Origin: JALXCH01 sp964495805
GTDB taxonomy: Bacteria; Calditrichota; Calditrichia; RBG-13-44-9
Direction of reading: 5' to 3'
Assembly (NCBI GenBank): GCA_964495805.1
Contig: CAZBWV010000029.1
Coordinates: 1-15,141, forward strand
Length of the DNA stretch: 15,141 bases
A program made the position numbers and the translations under genes. Each line of letters starts with the position of its first letter. The first letter of the stretch is position 1. Under the pieces are notes generated by a model. The model had not been told where the DNA came from, searched no databases, and was given only the letters and a program-made list of their open reading frames with translations. Below are positions 1 through 6,996 of the stretch, in pieces.

Positions 1-285
1 TTACATCCGAAATTTCAGGATAAACGCTGCCAGGGTCTGCACATCATCGTCACGGACCGGGATAAATTCAAACCGTATCTTACTGGCATCTACCTGGTGA
101 ACTGCCTTTACCGGCTGCATCCGGACAGTTTTCGCTGGAAACCCACCCATTTCGACCGGTTGTGCGGAACAGACCGCATCCGGAAAGCCATTACGAATTA
201 CCAGAACATCAAAAAACTGGAAGAAAGCTGGGAGGGAGAGCTGGAAGGGTTTATGGAAGTGAGGGAGAAGTATTTACTGTATTAA
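1..285 (+). CDS. 3' end of DUF1343/NamZ-type exo-beta-N-acetylmuramidase (partial)
   Basis: The frame is open from base 1 and ends at TAA 283-285, so only about 94 C-terminal residues are present and the start lies outside the window. The fragment carries features I associate with the C-terminus of the DUF1343 (NamZ) family: a Cys-Gln-Gly-Leu strand leading into VTDRDKF, a FRWKPTHFDRLCG segment, and the family-typical end REKYLLY. NamZ enzymes remove terminal N-acetylmuramic acid from the non-reducing ends of peptidoglycan fragments, usually in the periplasm or outside the cell. The next gene is a dipeptide epimerase, another murein-recycling activity, which supports the reading. The 308-base gap to that gene leaves open whether the two are co-transcribed. 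The catalytic N-terminal part cannot be judged. Family assignment is from remembered motif similarity, not a search. Confidence 0.75.
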   Translation, partial: LHPKFQDKRCQGLHIIVTDRDKFKPYLTGIYLVNCLYRLHPDSFRWKPTHFDRLCGTDRIRKAITNYQNIKKLEESWEGELEGFMEVREKYLLY

Positions 286-593
286 ACATAGAGGAGACTA
301 TTACCAAATCCATAAGAACAACACATACGAAAACATTGTTTTATACAAGCCAAAAGGGCAACAGGTTAAATATGGATAAATGGTTGAAGTTGCACAGAAT
401 TTTTCTCCATCCCATTATTCTACCCTAAAAACAAAATACGGAATTTTCTTTTCTTAAACCCTTCTAAATATCTACTTAACAGCCCCCTGATAGCAAAAAA
501 TACATTAATACTTTCCGTCCTTGGAGTTTTGAGGTATTTTTCGGCGTTATTTTCTAAGTGCAGAAAAAATGCTAACCAAGGAGGAACCATTCC
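286..593 (+). other. AT-rich intergenic leader with a strong ribosome-binding site
   Basis: No gene is visible in this AT-rich stretch. The only clear signal is AAGGAGGAA at 578-586, seven bases before the ATG at 594, which fixes the start of the downstream gene. I see no convincing terminator after the upstream gene and no promoter I would defend. Short open frames across it have no coding character. Confidence 0.6.
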
Positions 594-1712
594 ATGCACC
601 CATCGGAACTGCCCACCCTAAAAATCACCAACATCCGCATCTACAAATTCAATATTCCCCGCAAGGATGTGTTTACCATTGCCACCATGAGTCTGGATAA
701 GTGCGAAAATGTGCTGATTCAAATGGAAACCAACGAAGGTGTTACCGGCTGGGGCGAAGCCTCCCCGTTCCATGCGATTGTGGGCGAAACCCAGCGCATT
801 GATCTGGCCGCAGCCCTGGATTTACGCGAAATCCTGCTGGGGAAAAATCCCCTGAACATTGCTGCGTTGGTGGATTTAATGGACTACTACCTGCCCAACA
901 ATCCCACCATAAAAAGCGCTTTCGATATGGCGCTGTGGGACATTGCCGCAAAAGTGGCTGGCATGCCGCTGTACCTGTTCCTGGGTGGCGAAAAGCGTCC
1001 CATTGAAACGGATTTTACCCTGAGCATTGGAAGCGCCGAAGAAGCCCAGGAGAAAGCCCGCCAGGTTGTTGATATGGGTTACCGGATGATCAAAGTGAAA
1101 GTGGGCATCGACGATGAAGAGGACTATCGACGGTTAGAGAATATTCGCAGTGCGGTAGGTGAGGAACCGGTGATTCGCATCGATGCGAACCAGGGCTGGA
1201 ACCGCATCCAGGCGGTGCAAAATCTGCGGCGCTTTGAACCGTTCGGAATTGAATTTGTGGAGCAGCCCTGCCGCGCCACAGACCCACAGGGTCTGAAATA
1301 CATCAGCGACCACTCTCCTATTCCGGTGATGGCGGATGAATCCATTTTCTCTCCCTTCGATGCCATGAACCTGATCCGCGCCGATGCCGTACCCTACTTT
1401 AACGTCAAGCTCTCCAAATCCGGCGGCATTTACAATGCCCTGCGCATTGCTCACATTGCCGAAGCAGGCGGACGGGTGTGCATGGTGGGCTGCATGTCCG
1501 AAAGTCCCCTGGGTCTCACGGCAGCGGCTCATCTGGCGCTGGCCAGCCCGGTATTCCGCTTTTTCGACCTGGACTCCTTCCTGGAACATGCGGAAAATCC
1601 CATTCTGGGTGGGGTAAAAATCGAAAAGGGCATGGTGGAAATTCCGGATGAACCGGGACTGGGTGCCGAGCCGGACCCCGCTTACTTGAAGAAGCTGGAA
1701 GAGGTTCGCTAA
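594..1712 (+). CDS. dipeptide epimerase (L-Ala-D/L-Glu epimerase-like, enolase superfamily)
   Basis: A 372-residue enzyme of the muconate-lactonizing subgroup of the enolase superfamily. Visible catalytic elements are the KVKVG strand (K167, K169), the metal ligands D197 in DANQGW, E223 in VEQP and D248 in ADES, and the opposite-face lysine K272 in VKLSKSGG. A DLD motif (D325/D327, FFDLDSF) near the C-terminus is the element that in dipeptide epimerases holds the substrate ammonium group, so epimerisation of a dipeptide such as L-Ala-D-Glu is more likely than a sugar-acid or succinylbenzoate reaction. The family works in the cytoplasm in muropeptide catabolism. The preceding NamZ-type gene agrees with that. 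The start at 594 is set by AAGGAGGAA. The stop abuts the ATG of the next gene. The exact dipeptide specificity cannot be read from sequence. Confidence 0.88.
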   Translation: MHPSELPTLKITNIRIYKFNIPRKDVFTIATMSLDKCENVLIQMETNEGVTGWGEASPFHAIVGETQRIDLAAALDLREILLGKNPLNIAALVDLMDYYLPNNPTIKSAFDMALWDIAAKVAGMPLYLFLGGEKRPIETDFTLSIGSAEEAQEKARQVVDMGYRMIKVKVGIDDEEDYRRLENIRSAVGEEPVIRIDANQGWNRIQAVQNLRRFEPFGIEFVEQPCRATDPQGLKYISDHSPIPVMADESIFSPFDAMNLIRADAVPYFNVKLSKSGGIYNALRIAHIAEAGGRVCMVGCMSESPLGLTAAAHLALASPVFRFFDLDSFLEHAENPILGGVKIEKGMVEIPDEPGLGAEPDPAYLKKLEEVR

Positions 1713-2807
1713 ATGTTAGGTCCGGAACTCACCCTGGTGGATGACAACCACGTGCTGTGGGAAGGACGCAAACTCATCTACTTCGGAGGCACGGACTACC
1801 ACCGATTGTCCCGGCATCCCCGGGTAAGGGAAGCCGTCCGGCATGCCGCCGGGCAATACGGCATTAGCCCCACTGGTTCACGCATCACCACCGGGAACCA
1901 TCCTCTGTATCGTGAACTGGAAACGGAAATTGCCAAATTCTTTGCCACGGAAGCGGCGTTGGTGTGCTCGGGTGGATATCTGGCCAACATGGTGCTCATC
2001 CAGTCCGTTTCCCGTGAATTCGATAGGGTGTTCATTGACCAAAGAGCCCATCCCGCTCTTTGGGATGCTGCCCGGGTAAGCGGGCTTCCGCTGGTGGTTT
2101 TCCGCCACGGCGATGTCGATCATCTCGCCGCACAACTTCAGCAGCACCTCTCCGCGCACGAACACCCCCTGATTTTAACGGACGGGATTTTCCCGGCAGA
2201 AGGCGAAATGGCTCCATTGGGTCAATTGGCTGACCTGGCTCGGCGATTTTCCGGAAAACTGCTCATTGACGATGCCCACGGGATGGGAGTATTGGGCACC
2301 ACCGGCAAAGGAAGCGTGGAAGAAGCACAACTCCCGGCGGACATCTACTACCAGACGGGAACACTGAGCAAAGCGTTTGGGACGTTTGGTGGAATACTCA
2401 CCGGTCCAGCCGGGCTCATCCGACAGGTGCAGCACCAAAGTGCCGCTTTTATTGGCAGCACGGGACTTCCCCTGCCCATTGCCGCAGCGAGTGTTCAAGC
2501 GCTGCGAATTCTGCGGGAAGAGCCGGGACTTCTCACCGATTTACGGCAAAATACTTTTTACCTGCGAAAGCAACTGCAGCAATTGGGATGGTCGATTCCC
2601 GCCTCCCCGGTTCCGGTGATTTCACTTCGTTTCACGGAAGAAGCACAAAATCGGCGGTTGCGAACGCTTCTGCTGGAACGGGAAATTTTTCCGCCCTTTA
2701 TTCACTACCCCGGTGCACCGGCAGGAGGGCATTTCCGTTTCGTCATCTCCAGCCGTCATACCCGGGAAGAACTGAATCGGGTGGTGGAGGCACTTTCGCG
2801 AATGTAA
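1713..2807 (+). CDS. PLP-dependent alpha-oxoamine synthase-like enzyme (BioF/Kbl fold)
   Basis: A 364-residue fold-type I PLP enzyme resembling 8-amino-7-oxononanoate synthase and glycine C-acetyltransferase. Seen are the glycine-rich SGGYLAN segment, the LLIDDAHGMGVLG motif with the cofactor-binding Asp and His, and the Schiff-base lysine K220 in GTLSKAFGTFGG. Typical members are about 390 residues; this one lacks much of the usual N-terminal extension, starting almost at the YFGGTDYHRLSRHP substrate-entry segment. Its ATG directly follows the epimerase stop with no gap, and GAAGAGG ends about eight bases upstream, so translation is probably coupled. No other biotin or threonine-catabolism gene is present, so the synthase may serve the neighbouring murein or amino-acid pathway rather than biotin. 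The acyl-CoA substrate is unknown. Fold assignment is firm; reaction is not. Confidence 0.8.
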   Translation: MLGPELTLVDDNHVLWEGRKLIYFGGTDYHRLSRHPRVREAVRHAAGQYGISPTGSRITTGNHPLYRELETEIAKFFATEAALVCSGGYLANMVLIQSVSREFDRVFIDQRAHPALWDAARVSGLPLVVFRHGDVDHLAAQLQQHLSAHEHPLILTDGIFPAEGEMAPLGQLADLARRFSGKLLIDDAHGMGVLGTTGKGSVEEAQLPADIYYQTGTLSKAFGTFGGILTGPAGLIRQVQHQSAAFIGSTGLPLPIAAASVQALRILREEPGLLTDLRQNTFYLRKQLQQLGWSIPASPVPVISLRFTEEAQNRRLRTLLLEREIFPPFIHYPGAPAGGHFRFVISSRHTREELNRVVEALSRM

Positions 2808-2954
2808 GAATTTGACGGGCACCGCAACCATGCGTTTTTACCGGAAGTAGTAAGCATGAAATTTGAAAATAGCTTCATTCATCTTCTCCTAACATGAGGG
2901 GCCATTCCACAAAATTTTTTTTGGAATAAACAGGATTAATCGGAAGTTAATAAC

Positions 2955-2984
2955 AATAGTTTGTCACGTTGACGAACTATTTTT
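2955..2984 (+). terminator. probable rho-independent terminator of the epimerase/PLP operon
   Basis: A 12-bp stem pairs AATAGTTTGTCA (2955-2966) with TGACGAACTATT (2970-2981), including one G-T wobble, around a CGT loop, and runs into a T stretch. It lies about 150 bases beyond the PLP-enzyme stop. The stem is AT-rich, so strength is uncertain. Confidence 0.55.
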
Positions 2985-3027
2985 CATTAAGGGATGAAAA
3001 CATTTGGCCGGGCTTATGCAGAAAATC

Positions 3028-3057
3028 AAAAAGCCTCCCTTTCCCGGGAGGCTTTTT
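3028..3057 (-). terminator. strong terminator after tmRNA
   Basis: AAAAAGCCTCCC (3028-3039) is perfectly complementary to GGGAGGCTTTTT (3046-3057) with a six-base loop. On the - strand the GC-rich hairpin ends in a run of five T directly downstream of the tmRNA 3' end. Because A and T tracts flank both sides, it could also stop transcription arriving on the + strand. Confidence 0.9.
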
Positions 3058-3064
3058 ATTTTTG

Positions 3065-3423
3065 TGGAGACGGCGGGAATCGAACCCGCGTCCGGGCAGG
3101 AGGCTGGTAGAACTTCTACATGCTTAGTCCGGCGATTGGGTTTAACCACCGGCGGGCAGCCGGACAAGCCTTCCGGTGGCGAGCCCGAAGCACTACAGAA
3201 CGCATCGTTCGGGCACCGATGCGTTCCGGCCTGCCATGAGCGACGTCCTTCCGTGAATCCGGCAGGCAGGATTCACAGAGGACGGGCTGCACTTAATTAG
3301 GCAGCCATAGCATAATTATAGTCGGCATTTTAACCGTTTCTCTCGCTAATCTACGGGATAGCGAGAAATCCCGGCATGCCGTTCTACCCTCCTTCTGCTG
3401 CCCGTCGAAACCAGATCGTCCCC
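3065..3423 (-). ncRNA. ssrA: tmRNA (transfer-messenger RNA)
   Basis: tmRNA rescues stalled ribosomes by acting first as alanyl-tRNA and then as a short message. The 5' end (minus strand from 3423) reads GGGGACGATCTGG then TTTCGACGGG, the hallmark tmRNA start. The 3' end carries a T-arm with GCGGG, TTCGATT, CCCGC and CGTCTCC, which pairs with GGGGACG through seven positions (one wobble). The discriminator is A at 3065; CCA is not encoded. The 359-nt length is normal for a one-piece tmRNA. The tag frame GCC GAC TAT AAT TAT GCT ATG GCT GCC TAA (3326 down to 3297) gives ADYNYAMAA. An ideal terminator follows at once. The promoter is not obvious; transcription could also come from the upstream tRNA unit. 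Confidence 0.95.
3297..3326 (-). other. tmRNA tag reading frame (ADYNYAMAA)
   Basis: Nine codons plus TAA inside the tmRNA. The resume codon is taken as GCC because the codon two before it in the same frame is TAA, and GCN is the usual resume codon. The Tyr-Ala-Met-Ala-Ala ending matches the YALAA-type degradation signal recognised by ClpXP, with Met in place of Leu. Confidence 0.85.
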
Positions 3424-3472
3424 GTCTGAACTCGACTACCTAAACGCCTGAATTAGAACAAAGTTCCACCTT

Positions 3473-3652
3473 TAAAAGCATAGCCCCCGACTCCCGGTTA
3501 TTTCCCGTTCGTCGGGGGCCAAACCAACAGAGGTTGACTCGCCTGACAGAGGTTTATCCCCGGCATCCGCCAGGGAAGGGGGAACTCCTGCCAAGCTCGC
3601 GTCGCCCACCTCTGCCACAACCAGGCCAACGGGTGGGGGGAACACCCTTTTA
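3473..3652 (-). other. GC-rich structured segment between tRNA-Lys and tmRNA, possible small RNA
   Basis: This roughly 180-base stretch is much richer in G and C than its flanks and dense in complementary segments. GCCCCCGAC (3483-3491) pairs perfectly with GTCGGGGGC (3511-3519). On the - strand the outer ends TAAAAG and CTTTTA (3647-3652 and 3473-3478) can also pair, with C-runs opposite G-runs just inside, so a long closed rod is an alternative fold. AACCTCTGT occurs twice as a direct repeat, and a complementary GCAGAGGT lies nearby. An open frame across it begins inside the tRNA and shows no recognisable protein. Size and closed-end pairing are vaguely 6S-RNA-like, but I cannot identify a family. 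Confidence 0.3.
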
Positions 3653-3671
3653 GTTATGCCTGATTGCTGAG

Positions 3672-3744
3672 TGCCCCCGCAGGGACTCGAACCCCGAACC
3701 AACGGATTAAGAGTCCGCTGCTCTACCAATTGAGCTACGGAGGC
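3672..3744 (-). tRNA. tRNA-Lys (anticodon CUU)
   Basis: A complete 73-base cloverleaf reads from 3744 down. The acceptor stem is GCCTCCG with CGGGGGC (one wobble), the D-arm begins TAGCTCAATTGGTAGAGC, the anticodon loop is CTCTTAA with anticodon CTT, and the T-arm contains GGTTCGAGTCC. The discriminator is A; CCA is not encoded. The tRNA is on the same strand as tmRNA and about 250 bases upstream of it. Confidence 0.95.
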
Positions 3745-3764
3745 AACTGCATAAAACCGGCCTA

Positions 3765-3793
3765 AATTTAAGCGAGAAACCACACTTTTGCAA
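3765..3793 (-). promoter_or_regulatory. possible sigma-70-type promoter for tRNA-Lys
   Basis: On the - strand TTGCAA (3793-3788) is followed after exactly 17 bases by TAAATT (3770-3765). Each box matches its consensus at four of six positions. A start near 3757 would leave a short leader before the tRNA at 3744. Plausible by position, weak by sequence. Confidence 0.4.
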
Positions 3794-3874
3794 CAACCAG
3801 ATTATTTTTTAATGAATCTTCCGTTTCCATCCTCCTTCAACCACACACTGCTGTAAAATATCACAACATCCGTC

Positions 3875-3889
3875 GTTGAATAATTCAAC
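3875..3889 (+). promoter_or_regulatory. palindromic candidate activator site upstream of the redox operon
   Basis: GTTGAAT-A-ATTCAAC is a perfect 15-base palindrome about 200 bases before the predicted sigma-54 start. Partial copies of the half site occur downstream (ATTCAACGATTGCAAC near 3960-3975), and CAACAACCA recurs near 3790 and 3886. Spacing suits an enhancer for a sigma-54 activator such as the one encoded at 9578-10918. No binding evidence exists. Confidence 0.4.
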
Positions 3890-4058
3890 AACCACTAATT
3901 CATGATTTTTATTGAAATTAACATCATATCAAATGTTCCCTCATCCTCAACAGTTAAGATATTCAACGATTGCAACATTCATCGCAAATCGGTTATTCCA
4001 ACCTGAAAAATTTTTATTTCCAATAAACACAATAAGTTACAAACACGATTCGATTTTG

Positions 4059-4074
4059 TGGTATGAATATTGTG
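4059..4074 (+). promoter_or_regulatory. sigma-54-type -24/-12 promoter of the five-gene redox operon
   Basis: TGGTATG-AATA-TTGTG keeps the invariant GG at -24, the TTG at -12 and the correct ten-base register of the TGGCACG-N4-TTGCA consensus, but has T for the -12 C and two changes in the -24 box. The predicted start is near 4084, giving a leader of about 43 bases to the ATG at 4128. The window encodes a sigma-54 activator and a palindrome lies upstream, which makes a functional site plausible. Confidence 0.5.
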
Positions 4075-4127
4075 ATTAAAATATGCAGCGTAGTGAATTT
4101 GTTAACTAAAAATGGAAGGAGATAGAA

Positions 4128-4784
4128 ATGCTTACCTTAATCATGGTCGTTTTAACCATTGCCCTGGGATTGCTGATCGACCACTACTACCGAAAACGCC
4201 ATCAAGAGAGCGTTTCGGTAGCCCGCGAACGGCAGGGACTCTCCCTGTCACGTATCCTGAACATGTTACCCAAAGGGGTTTTCCTCCAACCCACGTTTAC
4301 CTGGAGCCGTATGCTGGATACCGGCAATATGATGATTGGCATTCATCCCCTGTTAATGGGGCTGACCGGAGAACCGGATGCCATTAAAACACGTGAGGTG
4401 GGGGAAGAAATCAAAAAAGGAGAAACTTTCATCACCATTTACGACAACGGAAAAGAATTGCAAATCAAATCCCCCATTTCCGGAAAAATTGTGGCTATCA
4501 ACCCCGACTTCTACGAAGCAAAAGGAATTGATCTGGGTAAGGTATGGCTCTACGCAATTCGTCCGGTGAATGTAGCGCAGGAAATTAAGAACTGGTATGT
4601 GGCCGAAAAATCCAGTGAATGGCTGAAGGAGAAATTCCAACAAATTACCGCCTTCCTGATGCAGAAGATTCAACAGCAGAATATGGGAATCACCATGGCG
4701 GATGGCGGTGAACTGCCGGTTGGTATTCTAACCAATTTCGATGCCAGCACCTGGAAGGAATTCAACCAGAACATTCTTTCCTGA
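4128..4784 (+). CDS. membrane-anchored GcvH-like (lipoyl-domain fold) protein A
   Basis: A 218-residue protein. A single N-terminal membrane helix (about residues 4-17) is followed by YYRKRH, so the rest should face the cytoplasm. Residues about 67-150 resemble glycine-cleavage H protein: IKTREVGEEIKKGE leads into the hairpin NGKELQIKSPISGKIVAIN with K109 near its tip. K109 lies seven residues before the conserved Pro, whereas the lipoyl-lysine of E. coli GcvH lies eight before. The C-terminus holds the MGITMADGG motif shared with the two other H-like proteins in the operon. Glycine decarboxylase genes are absent, so a role in glycine cleavage is unlikely; a carrier or scaffold for the HybA/HybB-type complex is inferred. 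AAGGAG (4116-4121) six bases upstream supports this ATG. First gene after the sigma-54-like promoter; 51 bases separate it from the ferredoxin gene. Confidence 0.75.
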   Translation: MLTLIMVVLTIALGLLIDHYYRKRHQESVSVARERQGLSLSRILNMLPKGVFLQPTFTWSRMLDTGNMMIGIHPLLMGLTGEPDAIKTREVGEEIKKGETFITIYDNGKELQIKSPISGKIVAINPDFYEAKGIDLGKVWLYAIRPVNVAQEIKNWYVAEKSSEWLKEKFQQITAFLMQKIQQQNMGITMADGGELPVGILTNFDASTWKEFNQNILS

Positions 4785-4835
4785 TACATACATTAATGGT
4801 TCAAATAGTTCACCCAAAATAGAGGAAATGGATCT

Positions 4836-5699
4836 ATGGATCGGAGAGACTTCTTAAAAACAGTGGGAGTGGCCAGTACAACGCTGCTCACCAAAAACAC
4901 TCCGCTGCAAGCGAAAGAGAGTAAAAAGGACCCCAAAGAATTTATGGGCATTCTGGTGGACACCACACGGTGTATCGGATGCCAGACCTGTGAGGAAGTA
5001 TGTGCGGAAGTAAACGGACTACCGGAACCGGATTTTGAGCGCGACATTTTCAAAGATCACATCTGGACCAGCGAAAAGCAATTCACCGTGGTAAACGGCT
5101 TCGAAACCGAGAAGGGCGATATCACAGTCAAACGGCAATGTATGCACTGCAATCAGCCTGCATGTGTTTCGGCGTGTCCCACCAACGCCATGGAAAAAAC
5201 TCCGGAAGGACCGGTCATCTGGCACGAGGATCGTTGTATGGGTTGCCGAGCCTGCATGGTCTCCTGTCCCTTTGGAATTCCGCAGTTTGAGGACAACAAA
5301 GCCAATCCCAACATCATGAAATGCTTCATGTGCTGGGATCGTTTGCAGGAGGGCGAACAACCGGCCTGTGTGGAGAATTGCCCTGCAGAGGCACTCACCT
5401 ACGGCAAACGGCGCGATCTGCTGGAAATTGCCCGCCAGCGCATCTACGAAAATCCGGACGATTACTATCATCATATTTACGGCGAACACGAAGTGGGTGG
5501 AACCGGTTATCTCTACCTGTCCGCGGTTCCTTTTGAGGAAATCGGTTTCCGCACCGATCTGGGGAACGAAGCACTTCCCAAGAAAACGACCGGATTTTTA
5601 TACAGCGTACCCTTTGTGCTGACCATGTGGCCGGCACTTTTATTGGGTATCAGCAAAGCGACCGAAGGAAATGAGGAAACGACAAAAAGTGAGGAATAA
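4836..5699 (+). CDS. HybA-like Tat-exported 4x[4Fe-4S] ferredoxin subunit
   Basis: A 287-residue electron-transfer subunit. The N-terminus MDRRDFLK followed by a hydrophobic stretch is a twin-arginine signal, placing the protein outside the inner membrane. Sixteen cysteines form four cluster motifs in the order typical of DmsB/HybA-type subunits: CIGCQTCEEVC, CMHCNQPACVSAC, CMGCRACMVSC, and CFMC paired with CVENC. A C-terminal helix (TGFLYSVPFVLTMWPALLLG) near residues 254-273 would anchor it, as in HybA. HybA of E. coli passes electrons from the hydrogenase-2 large and small subunits to HybB; here neither hydrogenase nor molybdoenzyme subunits accompany it. GAGGA at 4822-4826 selects ATG 4836; the ATG at 4828 is out of frame. 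One base separates its stop from the next ATG, so coupling to the membrane subunit is expected. The electron donor is unknown. Confidence 0.9.
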   Translation: MDRRDFLKTVGVASTTLLTKNTPLQAKESKKDPKEFMGILVDTTRCIGCQTCEEVCAEVNGLPEPDFERDIFKDHIWTSEKQFTVVNGFETEKGDITVKRQCMHCNQPACVSACPTNAMEKTPEGPVIWHEDRCMGCRACMVSCPFGIPQFEDNKANPNIMKCFMCWDRLQEGEQPACVENCPAEALTYGKRRDLLEIARQRIYENPDDYYHHIYGEHEVGGTGYLYLSAVPFEEIGFRTDLGNEALPKKTTGFLYSVPFVLTMWPALLLGISKATEGNEETTKSEE

Positions 5700-5700
5700 A

Positions 5701-6996
5701 ATGGAACGAACAGCAACTGCACCAGATGTACGTGGTGAATTTAAACGATTCATTCGGTTTCTTCTGAGCGAAATGAAGCCCAAGGGGAAACTGATAACTC
5801 CCTTCAACGTGTTTGCTGCCATTACGCTGGTAACGGCAGCTGTGATTTTAACCATTCGGTTCTGGAAAGGGCTGGGCGCGGTAACCAACTTTTCGCCGGA
5901 CTATCCCTGGGGAATCTGGGTGGCATTCAACGTAATTACCGGTGTGGCTTTTGCCGGTGGTGCGTACGTCCTCACCTTTATGGTGTACATCCTTCATCTA
6001 AAAAAATACAAACCCATTGTGCGGGTCACCGTGCTAAACGGATTCCTGGCTTACGTGTTTTATGCCGGTGCTCTGGTTCTGGACCTGGGGAAACCCTGGC
6101 ACATTATTAACCCCATTATTGGGCACGCCTTTGGATTGAGTTCGGTTCTCTTCCTGGTTGCCTGGCATTTTTTGCTTTACATGGCAGCGGAATTCATTGA
6201 ATTTTCTCCGGCGGTTGCGGAGTGGCTGGGCTGGAAGCGTGTCCACAAAGTACTGGAATCCATGACTCTGGCTGCTGTCATTTTCGGCATCACGCTTTCC
6301 ACCCTGCACCAGTCAGGTCTGGGTGCCCTGTTCCTGATGGCCAAACCCAAAATTCATCCGCTATGGTATTCGGAATTCATCCCCATTCTGTTTCTGGTAT
6401 CCAGTATTTTTGCCGGATTATCCATGATTATTCTGGAACGCACCATCAGCAACCGGGTGTTCCGAAAACGCACCAGCGCGGAAATTTTTCTCACCAACGA
6501 TGCCATCCACTTTGGACTGGCCAAAATCTGCGCCGTCACCATGTTTGTGTATCTGTTTATGAAGGTCATCGTCCTGGTGCATGGCCAGCATTTATCCCTG
6601 CTAACCACCTCCTGGGGAATCTGGTATCTGGTGGAAGTTGTTGGGTTTGTGCTTATCCCGGGTCTGCTCTTTACCCAGAGCGTTCGCACACAGAACATCA
6701 ACCTGGTACGCATTGGTGCAATGATGACCATCATCGGTATCATCCTGAACCGTCTGAACACCTCCCTGATCGCATTTAACTGGAACAGCACCCATCGCTA
6801 TTTCCCCTCCTGGATGGAACTGGAAGTAGCAATTGCTATTCTGGTGGTTCAGGTACTGGTTTTCCGCTGGATTGTCAATCGCATGCCCATCCTTAGCGAA
6901 CCGCCCCGCTGGGCGCAAGAACCTGAAGAAGCAATCGATAACCGACCGATCAAAATTGAAGAGGAGCAAGAGAAATGGAAGGTTTCCATTATGTAA
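5701..6996 (+). CDS. HybB-like (NrfD superfamily) integral membrane subunit
   Basis: A 431-residue polytopic protein with about ten hydrophobic segments, an N-terminal cytoplasmic stretch of about 40 residues and a charged C-terminal tail. The FGITLSTLHQSGLGALFLM helix and the YPWGIWVAFNV and FGLSSVLFLVAWHF segments are characteristic of the HybB branch of the NrfD/PsrC superfamily. Such subunits exchange electrons between a periplasmic Fe-S subunit and quinone, and in HybB may also move protons. The start at 5701 is preferred over the in-frame ATG at 5671 because GAGGA (5691-5695) sits five bases upstream and the longer form would overlap the ferredoxin gene. Its 3' end overlaps the following gene by 22 bases. 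Together with the preceding gene it forms a HybA/HybB module with no catalytic subunit in the window. Confidence 0.88.
   Translation: MERTATAPDVRGEFKRFIRFLLSEMKPKGKLITPFNVFAAITLVTAAVILTIRFWKGLGAVTNFSPDYPWGIWVAFNVITGVAFAGGAYVLTFMVYILHLKKYKPIVRVTVLNGFLAYVFYAGALVLDLGKPWHIINPIIGHAFGLSSVLFLVAWHFLLYMAAEFIEFSPAVAEWLGWKRVHKVLESMTLAAVIFGITLSTLHQSGLGALFLMAKPKIHPLWYSEFIPILFLVSSIFAGLSMIILERTISNRVFRKRTSAEIFLTNDAIHFGLAKICAVTMFVYLFMKVIVLVHGQHLSLLTTSWGIWYLVEVVGFVLIPGLLFTQSVRTQNINLVRIGAMMTIIGIILNRLNTSLIAFNWNSTHRYFPSWMELEVAIAILVVQVLVFRWIVNRMPILSEPPRWAQEPEEAIDNRPIKIEEEQEKWKVSIM

Noticed and set aside
3004..3300. 98-codon open frame on the + strand
   Set aside because: Antisense to the terminator and tmRNA.
3472..3783. 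103-codon open frame on the - strand
   Set aside because: It runs through the tRNA-Lys gene and into the structured segment; its apparent protein part is translated tRNA.
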